Shown here: positions 57,982 through 64,000 of the stretch, one piece after another
Numbering within the stretch: the stretch's first letter is position 1
How the letters are laid out: every line of letters begins with the position of its first letter
Source: Blastochloris viridis
GTDB lineage: Bacteria; Pseudomonadota; Alphaproteobacteria; UBA2136; UBA6156
Direction: 5' to 3'
Assembly: GCA_005768725.1 (NCBI GenBank)
Contig: VAFM01000001.1
Coordinates: forward strand, 124,001 to 188,000
Length of the DNA: 64,000 nucleotides
Made by a program: the position numbers and the translations under genes
The notes under the pieces: model-generated
Database searches by the model: none
Seen by the model: the letters and a program-made list of their open reading frames with translations, nothing else
What the model was told of the DNA's origin: nothing

Positions 57982-58752
57982 CTACAGGCTGTTGGCGAGA
58001 GCGCAGAACTGCGCGGTGGTGAGGACTTCGGCGCGGTCGGTCGGGGTGATGCCGAGGGATTCCATGGTGGCTTCGGTAATATGACCCTTGAGGACGCTGC
58101 GCAGCATTTTGCGGCGCTGGGTGAAGACGAGGCGCAGGAGCGTATCCAGCTTTCTGATATCGACAGCCTCGCGCATGGCGGGCAGGGGGGTGAGGCGGAC
58201 GACGCTGCTCATCACTTTGGGCGGTGGCGTGAACGCGCCGGGAGAGACATCGAAGAGGTCTTGCCGGTTGCAGTACAGATCGCAGAGGACGCCGAGGCGG
58301 CCCCAGTCGCGGGTATCCGGCACGGCGCAGATGCGCTCGACGACTTCTTTTTGAAGCATAAAGGTCATCTCGGCGGTGGTGGGGGTCATCTGCACCAGTT
58401 GGGCGACCATCTCGGTTCCGACATTATAGGGCAGGTTTCCGACCACCTTGAGGCCAGCCACGGGTACGGCTTTACCAAAGGCCTGCAGAGCGTCTCCCTT
58501 GTGGATGCTCAGGCGGTTATCGAACTGGGTGCTCATGTCTTCCAGTACCGGCCAGCAGCGCTCGTCGATCTCTATCGCGGTCACGTGGGCGCCGGCTTGT
58601 AGCAGGGCACGGGTGAGGACGCCGGTACCCGGGCCGATCTCGACGATATGCTCGCCTGCCTTGGGGCTGATGGCGGCGACGATACGGTCTATTACCCCGC
58701 GCTCGTGCAGGAAGTGCTGGCCTAGGTGTTTGGCGGCGCGGATTTGGCTCAT
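57982..58752 (-). CDS. rsmA: 16S rRNA dimethyladenosine transferase (KsgA)
   Basis: A 256-residue methyltransferase that dimethylates two adjacent adenines (A1518, A1519 in E. coli numbering) of 16S rRNA and checks 30S assembly. AAKHLGQHFLHERGVIDRIV at residues 5-24 is the family start. HIVEIGPGTGVLTRALL near 34-50 is motif I, VTAIEIDERCWPVLED near 56 is motif II, and VVGNLPYNVGTEM near 105-117 is the NLPY catalytic motif. The length is normal. It is the last gene of the minus-strand surA operon, 18 bases after surA. Confidence 0.97.
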   Translation of the reverse strand: MSQIRAAKHLGQHFLHERGVIDRIVAAISPKAGEHIVEIGPGTGVLTRALLQAGAHVTAIEIDERCWPVLEDMSTQFDNRLSIHKGDALQAFGKAVPVAGLKVVGNLPYNVGTEMVAQLVQMTPTTAEMTFMLQKEVVERICAVPDTRDWGRLGVLCDLYCNRQDLFDVSPGAFTPPPKVMSSVVRLTPLPAMREAVDIRKLDTLLRLVFTQRRKMLRSVLKGHITEATMESLGITPTDRAEVLTTAQFCALANSL

Positions 58753-58770
58753 GCGCGCTGTATACCCCGC

Positions 58771-60027
58771 TTAGAGGCGGATGTCGAGGAAGGCGCGCTG
58801 GCGGAGGTTTTGCAGGAAGCGGCGGGATTCCAGCTCCACGCGGTTACCGTACATGTTCTTCAGCACGCGGTCGCGGTAGGCGGCCAGTTTGTCGGCCATG
58901 GCTTGGCGAGTGTCGGCTACGAAGACGCGCGAGGCGTTACCGTTGACGGTGACGGTTTTGGTCCATTGGCCCGGCTTGGTTTTGACGATGGCCTGGGCAA
59001 TGTCGCTATCCAGATCGTTCTGTGTCACCCAGCCGAGGGAGGTACTGAGGGGGAAGGCGTCTTTATATTGGGCTTCGGAGAAGTACTTTGCCACATCGTC
59101 GCGCGTTTTAAGCTTGCCGGTGGCGGCGTCGAAGGCTTTGGCCTGCTCTTTGGCGGCGGCTTTGTCGGCTGCGGCCGGGGCGGCCAGCAGGAACAGTTCC
59201 AATTGGGTTTGCGGGTTGATATCGACCGGCGAATTGGTGCGGATATTATCGAGACGGACAAGGTACCAGCCTTCGGGGGTACGGATCGGTTCGCTCACCT
59301 GGCCGACCTTGAGGTTGTCCAGTGATTCTTCCAGTTGCGGGTTGAGTTCGCCAGTGCCGAACCAGCCGAGCTTACCCCCGTTGACGGCGGATTTATCGTC
59401 GGAGTGGGCACGGGCGAGGTCGGAGAAGGATTCGCCGGCGTCGGTCTTCTGCTTGAGTTCGGTCAGCTTTTGCAGCAGGTTTTTGTTGGCTTCGGTGTCG
59501 GCGCCTTCTTCCAGCATGATGATACTGATTTCACGGTCTTCTACCTTGCGGCTCTTGCCGAGCTCGGCAATCAGGCGGTCGGCTTCTGGCGTGCTTACTT
59601 GTACGCGCGGGGCGACCTGGCTTGCGATGATCTTCTGCCAGAGGGCTTCGGCGGCGATCTTGTCTTCTGCCGCGCCTGTCATGCCGCCGGTCAGGTTCTG
59701 CCAGGTGGCTTCGCCCATGTTCTTACGGACGGAGGCGATGGCATTCTCGCGCTCTTGCTTGCCAAGAGAAAGCCCGGCGGATTTCGCAAACTGGCGTTGC
59801 AGCTCTTCATCCACCAGGTTGGACAGGCTGCGCTTGGTCACGGCGTCGCGTTGCTGGGCACTGGGATTGGCGATACCGACCTGACGCAGGTTAAGAGCGG
59901 CACGGCTTTGCAGTTGGCTGAGCGTAATGACCTGGTCGTTGACCACGGCGACGATACGGTCGGCGGCGTGGGTGGGAGCTGCGAACGTGGCGCAGGCCAG
60001 CAGGGCGAGAGTGAGGATGAGACGCAT
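58771..60027 (-). CDS. surA: Periplasmic chaperone/peptidyl-prolyl isomerase SurA
   Basis: A 418-residue periplasmic protein. Residues 1-21 are a signal peptide (LTLALLACATFAAPTHAA). ADRIVAVVNDQVITLSQLQS starts the N-terminal SurA domain. A parvulin domain with GGKLGWFGTGELNPQLEESL near 212-231 and SEPIRTPEGWYLVRLDNIR near 239-257 follows; a second, more divergent parvulin-like part (ASRVFVADTRQAMADKLAAY near 373) comes last. It assists outer-membrane protein folding, LptD above all. It is 29 bases after lptD and 18 bases before rsmA on the same strand. Alphaproteobacterial operons usually have pdxA here; it is absent. Confidence 0.95.
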   Translation of the reverse strand: MRLILTLALLACATFAAPTHAADRIVAVVNDQVITLSQLQSRAALNLRQVGIANPSAQQRDAVTKRSLSNLVDEELQRQFAKSAGLSLGKQERENAIASVRKNMGEATWQNLTGGMTGAAEDKIAAEALWQKIIASQVAPRVQVSTPEADRLIAELGKSRKVEDREISIIMLEEGADTEANKNLLQKLTELKQKTDAGESFSDLARAHSDDKSAVNGGKLGWFGTGELNPQLEESLDNLKVGQVSEPIRTPEGWYLVRLDNIRTNSPVDINPQTQLELFLLAAPAAADKAAAKEQAKAFDAATGKLKTRDDVAKYFSEAQYKDAFPLSTSLGWVTQNDLDSDIAQAIVKTKPGQWTKTVTVNGNASRVFVADTRQAMADKLAAYRDRVLKNMYGNRVELESRRFLQNLRQRAFLDIRL

Positions 60028-60056
60028 AAGCTTGTCTTTCTTAACTTGAGTAAGGC

Positions 60057-62171
60057 TTAGTCTTCGCTGCCGAGGGTTAGCAGGCGGAGGTTGACCAGAT
60101 AGTCGGTACCCGGGCGGAGGTCTCCGTTGGTATAACCACGACGGCGGATAACGGTTTCAATCTCGTAGCAGTCGCGCGTCCAGACCAGACCGCCGCGGCC
60201 TTCCAGTAAGGTGCTGGTGGCAAGGTCATTCCGGGTGTTACCGCGGAAGGCCAGTTGCTTGGTGAGCGGAACAGTGAAATCGGTCGCCAGTTCTTCCGGG
60301 CCGTTGGTCAGGTAAGAGTGAGTGACCGTCATGTAGGCGCCATCCATATTCCCGATGCGCATACCGTTGTCGATACGGCGCAGGTTAAAGGTCGCGTTAT
60401 CGAGTCGGAAGCGGCTGTTGACACCGAACCAGTCGACAGGGTTGGCTTCTACCATACCGACCCAGTCGGAAATGTTGGTGGCGGCACCGCCGGATTCCGG
60501 CAGGGAGGTATCGTCGAACTTGCGGATGCTTTGACCGAGGAAGAGGCGGTAGTCGGTGTGGTCTGGCGTGCCCCAGCGGTTGTCGATACCGTACATCATA
60601 CGTGGGCCGGTTTCGATGCGGTCGAGACCTGCAAAGCGGCTGGTTTCGAACAGGTTGCTGGTATCCAGCTCGTAGCTCACGCTGTCTTCATTCGGGACGC
60701 GGTTATTGCTGTTACCACCACGCGGCGATACGGCGACCATAACCTGCGGCGCAATGGTGTGGGTGCCGCCCGGCGAAACGTAGGGTTTTTCCCACATCGC
60801 GGTGGCTTCGGGCAGAGCGCGGGTGACGGTTCCGTCGGTATTGCCGTTATTGACAAGGTAGGCGTCGAAGCGGCCGCTGGCCCCGAGGGTCAGCTTGCTA
60901 CCATCCATCATCATGAAGGGACGGGTATATTCGACACCACCGATGGCGCGACGGCTTTCGTTACCGTTACCGCGGTAAATGTTGAGTACGTCGGCCGACA
61001 TATCCACCTGACCGCCGAAGGACGGTACGAACCAGCGCGAGAGTTCGAGGTGCGGCATAACCTGTGCGGTATCGGCCATGGCACGGGTGGGGGAGAGATC
61101 CTGGAAGCGGGTCATGCTGAGGGCGGCATAGTGCTGCTCGCCCGCGTCTTCTCCGTACAGCGTGCTGGACAGGTAAGGATCCAGACGGTCGTAATACTGT
61201 TGCAGGTAGGTGTCGTCGGACGCGATCTCGCCATTCAGGCCGATGCGGCGGGACGCGGTAAAGTCTTTTTCGGCTTCGATCTTTAAGTGGCTGCGCTGAT
61301 CGCCGGTTTTGGTATCGTTAATGAAGCTTCCGCGGATGTCACTATCGGTGGTGAGCGTGCTCTGGCGGCGTTCCAGCATCAGTTGCGCGCCGCGTTCAGA
61401 CATCAGGCGGGTGCGGATGGTGTAGTCGGCGTTTTCGGACTCGTTAAAGACATAACCGGCCAGGGTGATGTTTTCACCGAGGTTTTCGCTACGCCCGAAT
61501 TGCGGCGGCAGCAGACCGTTCTTCGGCTTTTTAGGGCCGACCGGGTGGCGGAACCACGGCAGGTACATAACCGGTACGCCGTAGACATCGAACACTGCAT
61601 TCTTATAGGTCATGTCGCCGTCGTCCTTGCGGTAGACCATCTGGTCGGCGCTGAGGGTCCAGGGTTTGCGGTCGCCGATACATTCCTTACAGGGGGAGTA
61701 GGTGATGTCGGTCATAGTATAAGTAGTGCCCGAAACCTTGGCGGTACCGGCCTGGGCGATCTCGCCGAGGGCGGGCAGGCTGAGGCGCAGTTGCTCTAAA
61801 GCTCCGCGCTGCATGTCGCCAGTGAGTTCGAGCGTTTGCACGATCAGGCTGGTGCCATCCGGGTTCAGCAGCTTCACATTGCCGTTGGCGGTCACGCTGT
61901 TATTGGCAAGGTCGTAATGAATGGTATCGGCCCAGACCTGACCCTTGGGGCTGCTGATGTGCACCTGTTTGCCGGGTTCGGGCGTTGCGGTGACACGGCT
62001 GCCGGAGACATCGTACGCGATGTTGGCGGCGGTGAGGTCGAAGGGGATCTCCTTGGCATCTTGCGCTTGGGCTACGCTTGCAAAGGCAGCCACTGCGAGA
62101 AGGGCCGGAGCCAGAAATACGGTGAGGCGGGTGAGGAACATGAGGCCGTGCGCTTTGGGGTCGCTTTTCAT
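60057..62171 (-). CDS. lptD: LPS-assembly outer-membrane protein LptD
   Basis: A 704-residue outer-membrane protein that inserts LPS into the outer leaflet with LptE. A signal peptide (LTVFLAPALLAVAAFASVAQ) is followed by an OstA jellyroll (PKGQVWADTIHYDLANNSVT near 75, LIVQTLELTGDMQRGAL near 110), with cysteine pair CSPCKEC near 162, then a barrel with landmarks FDVYGVPVMYLPWFRHPVGP near 194 and NGLLPPQFGRSENLGENITL near 218. The CEIETVIRR pattern near the end (DCYEIETVIRR) carries the C-terminal cysteine. ATG 62171 is chosen over TTG 62219; ATG 62141 also gives a good signal peptide. Confidence 0.95.
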   Translation of the reverse strand: MKSDPKAHGLMFLTRLTVFLAPALLAVAAFASVAQAQDAKEIPFDLTAANIAYDVSGSRVTATPEPGKQVHISSPKGQVWADTIHYDLANNSVTANGNVKLLNPDGTSLIVQTLELTGDMQRGALEQLRLSLPALGEIAQAGTAKVSGTTYTMTDITYSPCKECIGDRKPWTLSADQMVYRKDDGDMTYKNAVFDVYGVPVMYLPWFRHPVGPKKPKNGLLPPQFGRSENLGENITLAGYVFNESENADYTIRTRLMSERGAQLMLERRQSTLTTDSDIRGSFINDTKTGDQRSHLKIEAEKDFTASRRIGLNGEIASDDTYLQQYYDRLDPYLSSTLYGEDAGEQHYAALSMTRFQDLSPTRAMADTAQVMPHLELSRWFVPSFGGQVDMSADVLNIYRGNGNESRRAIGGVEYTRPFMMMDGSKLTLGASGRFDAYLVNNGNTDGTVTRALPEATAMWEKPYVSPGGTHTIAPQVMVAVSPRGGNSNNRVPNEDSVSYELDTSNLFETSRFAGLDRIETGPRMMYGIDNRWGTPDHTDYRLFLGQSIRKFDDTSLPESGGAATNISDWVGMVEANPVDWFGVNSRFRLDNATFNLRRIDNGMRIGNMDGAYMTVTHSYLTNGPEELATDFTVPLTKQLAFRGNTRNDLATSTLLEGRGGLVWTRDCYEIETVIRRRGYTNGDLRPGTDYLVNLRLLTLGSED

Positions 62172-62268
62172 TGTTGGGGTGGCCCCGTAGGGGAGCCAAT
62201 TTCCGGCAGTCTTGCTCAAGACGCGGTGGGCGTCAATTCTTACCCGAGGGTAACGGTGCTTTTGGGGC

Positions 62269-63483
62269 TTATTCCTCGCGCAGCTGCAACATAAGGGCCA
62301 TAGCCAGCAAGCTGGCCATGATAGCTGGCAACCACGCGGCCAGCCTTACGTCCAGGCGTCCGGCAAGGCCGAACGTGGCCATGAAGTTGCCGAAGAAGTA
62401 AAAGCCGAAGCCCATGAGAACCCCTGCCACAATGACCATGCCGAGGCCGCGGACACGGGTGAAGCGCAGCCCGAAAGGCACAGCTACCAACAACATGGCG
62501 ATGCACATGAAGGGAAGGGCGAGTAGACGCTGGTAGGCCATGGCGTGGCGGTCGGTTTTAAAGCCGCTTTCTTGCAGGGTACTGATGAATTCGCGCAACT
62601 CGAAGATGTTCAGGGTGCCCGGCGGATTGAAGCTGGCCTGGATCTCGTCCGGCGTCAGGCTGGTCGGCAGGGTGAGCTCGGGCTTGCGGATGATGTCCTG
62701 TCGGGGAGTGAGCATGACGGCGTTCTTGAGGTTCCATTGGCCTTGTTCGCCATTGATGCCTGGTTCCAGAACGGCCTGCTCGGCATCGATACGCGCGAGG
62801 AAGCTGTTATGTTCATCGAAGATGAAGACCGTGGCCTGACCGAGATCGTCTCCGCCGGGAGAGACACGGCGACCGTAGATGAAGTAGTCGCGGCCCGAGG
62901 CCTGTTTGGTGGCGGTGGCGGGGAATTCGCTTTGCTTGAGCCAGATGCTGCCGCCTGCAGTGACCAGACCTTTGGTGGAGCCGGGGAAGACGGTGGCGTT
63001 CCAGTGTTCGTAGCGCTTGAGAAGGGCGGCGGAGACCGGATTGCCGACCCAGATGGACAGCATGCCGACCAAGAGACACGCGAGCAGCGGGCCCATGAGG
63101 AAGCGGCGTGCGGGTAGGCCGATGGCGCGGAGGGCAACGAGTTCCTGCCTTTTATTAAGCTGGTTGAGCCAGACAAGGCTACCGATAAGGACGGCAAATG
63201 GCAGCAGTTGCAGGAGGAGGTCCGGCGTTTTGGCGAGGCTCATGATAAGGGCCACGCTGATGCCGATGCCTTTGTCGGAAATCTGGTTCCAGAGATCGAT
63301 GACATCGATCAGATAAATAAAGGAGCCAAGGCCGAAGATGGTGAAAATGACCGTGGTGAGCCACATGCCGCCAAGATACCAGCCGAGGGTAGGGGAGTAG
63401 CCGCGAGTGGAGGCGTCGCGTGGGGCGGGCGCCAGCAGGTTGGGCATGGCCGGCACGCTGAGGTTGGTAAGTTTAGGAGGCAT
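62269..63483 (-). CDS. lptG: LPS export permease LptG
   Basis: A 404-residue inner-membrane permease with six membrane helices and a large periplasmic domain (residues about 130-290). The first helices read WLTTVIFTIFGLGSFIYLID and ISVALIMSLAKTPDLLLQLL, with the ATPase-contacting loop NKRQELVALRAIGLPARRFL near 112-131. The C-terminal helices (LLALPFMCIAMLLVAVPFGL; GFGFYFFGNFMATFGL) are typical of YjgP/YjgQ. With LptF and the LptB ATPase it drives LPS from the inner membrane. The ATG at 63483 overlaps lptF by 11 bases and has AAGGG 8 bases upstream; the longer frame is not needed. Confidence 0.93.
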   Translation of the reverse strand: MPPKLTNLSVPAMPNLLAPAPRDASTRGYSPTLGWYLGGMWLTTVIFTIFGLGSFIYLIDVIDLWNQISDKGIGISVALIMSLAKTPDLLLQLLPFAVLIGSLVWLNQLNKRQELVALRAIGLPARRFLMGPLLACLLVGMLSIWVGNPVSAALLKRYEHWNATVFPGSTKGLVTAGGSIWLKQSEFPATATKQASGRDYFIYGRRVSPGGDDLGQATVFIFDEHNSFLARIDAEQAVLEPGINGEQGQWNLKNAVMLTPRQDIIRKPELTLPTSLTPDEIQASFNPPGTLNIFELREFISTLQESGFKTDRHAMAYQRLLALPFMCIAMLLVAVPFGLRFTRVRGLGMVIVAGVLMGFGFYFFGNFMATFGLAGRLDVRLAAWLPAIMASLLAMALMLQLREE

Positions 63484-64000
63484 GGATGCGGCCCTTTTTG
63501 GACACAAATGCAGCGTAGGCGGCGCCGACAAGAGGCCATGCCCACTGGCCGTAGAGAACGGCGGTGGAGCCGTCTTGCGACATACCTTCGAGCATCATCA
63601 TGATACCCAGATACACGAAACCGGACAGCGAAGCCGCGACCAGCAGGCGCCATGGACTTTGCTGGCGGCGAGGGGGACGCAGCAGCCATGCGGCGGCGAT
63701 GAGAGTGAGCGGAATGGGACTGAGCGGCCAAAGCAGACGCTTGTGGAGCTCGGCGCGCATTTCGTTCGCTTTTTTTACGGGGGCGGTTTTGGCTTCGGAT
63801 ATCAATTGGGCCAGACCGTATTCTTCATGGCTGGGTGTGCGCGGCACGATGACCTGCTGGCCGAGGCTTTGGCGGATATCCAAGTTATATTTATCGAACT
63901 CCAGCATGCCGACCTGTTTGGCGCCGACTTCCTGGCGCAGGCCTTTTTCCAGCGCCAGTTGCGGGTAGCCGTCGGCATCCAGCGTGATTTCTCCGTGCTG
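63473..64000 (-). CDS. lptF: LPS export permease LptF, C-terminal part, cut by window edge
   Basis: The last 175 residues are present; the gene continues beyond 64000. The visible part starts in the periplasmic domain (QVGMLEFDKYNLDIRQSLG) and ends with three membrane helices (LLWPLSPIPLTLIAAAWLLR, LLVAASLSGFVYLGIMMMLE, WPLVGAAYAAFVS). The ELHKRLLWPLSPI segment is the conserved coupling region of LptF (YjgP). Its stop overlaps the lptG start by 11 bases, so the two permease halves are co-translated. It opens the operon lptF-lptG-lptD-surA-rsmA as seen here. Confidence 0.92.
   Translation of the reverse strand, partial: QHGEITLDADGYPQLALEKGLRQEVGAKQVGMLEFDKYNLDIRQSLGQQVIVPRTPSHEEYGLAQLISEAKTAPVKKANEMRAELHKRLLWPLSPIPLTLIAAAWLLRPPRRQQSPWRLLVAASLSGFVYLGIMMMLEGMSQDGSTAVLYGQWAWPLVGAAYAAFVSKKGRIHAS

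Noticed and set aside
1..64000. CRISPR arrays, rRNA genes, insertion sequences
   Set aside because: No regularly spaced direct repeats with unique spacers, no rRNA sequence, and no transposase with terminal inverted repeats was seen.

Overview
The window reads as chromosomal DNA of an alphaproteobacterium. The signs are the envelope block lptF-lptG-lptD-surA-rsmA, an initiator tRNA with the CAGG/CCTG anticodon stem I associate with alphaproteobacteria, a ParB-like/ArdC accessory block of a type common on alphaproteobacterial plasmids and islands, and moderate GC. I cannot name the genus. Base composition is a mosaic by eye: about 0-4 kb and 20.4-25.3 kb are AT-richer, while 25.8-39 kb and 44-64 kb are GC-richer.

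Layout. (1) 0-3.7 kb, minus strand: two glycosyltransferases behind gmd and fcl, which make GDP-L-fucose. (2) 4-12.4 kb is accessory. It holds an orphan Tat-exported solute-binding protein and a two-gene unit in which a Cys/Gly/Met/Lys tandem-repeat protein is followed by a small SET-domain methyltransferase. A convergent HTH-methyltransferase fusion, a second XRE regulator and a small lipoprotein come next, then a umuDC pair whose UmuD has lost both catalytic residues, and a SUFU-domain protein. (3) 12.4-17 kb is a plasmid/island-like block: a structured GC-rich leader, a ParB-like gene with no normal start codon, an ArdC-like antirestriction/zincin protein, four tightly packed small unknown genes and a Xis-like protein. 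Next to it are tRNA-fMet and a tyrosine integrase. (4) 18.8-39.9 kb is a large O-antigen/LPS locus. It encodes a WbqC-like protein, FdtA/FdtB-type enzymes and an acyltransferase for a dTDP-3-(acyl)amino-sugar, rmlACDB for dTDP-L-rhamnose, an ABC flippase and a Wzx-like flippase, an O-antigen ligase/polymerase, several glycosyltransferases including a GT4-GT4 fusion, and sugar or FkbM methyltransferases. (5) 40-57.9 kb is mixed housekeeping: DUF1993, VOC, phosphatase, tRNA-Ile2, GFA, MntP, UvrD/PcrA helicase, acyltransferase 3, TyrS, a WD40 plus CobW-type GTPase pair, an autotransporter and a lipoprotein hydrolase. (6) 58-64 kb is the outer-membrane biogenesis operon rsmA, surA, lptD, lptG and lptF, all on the minus strand; lptF is cut by the window edge.

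How the genes work together. Regions 1 and 4 together supply at least three activated deoxysugars (GDP-fucose, dTDP-rhamnose, dTDP-Fuc3N or Qui3N acyl derivative), the transferases to polymerise them and the export and ligation machinery. The Lpt genes at the far end deliver finished LPS to the outer membrane.

The best candidate for an undescribed system is at 5.97-8.45 kb. The repeat protein carries eight C-x-G-x-x-K units in two exactly phased 61-residue blocks. A terminator-like hairpin separates it from a SET methyltransferase that could act on the invariant lysines. That modification is inference; the repeat geometry is directly visible.
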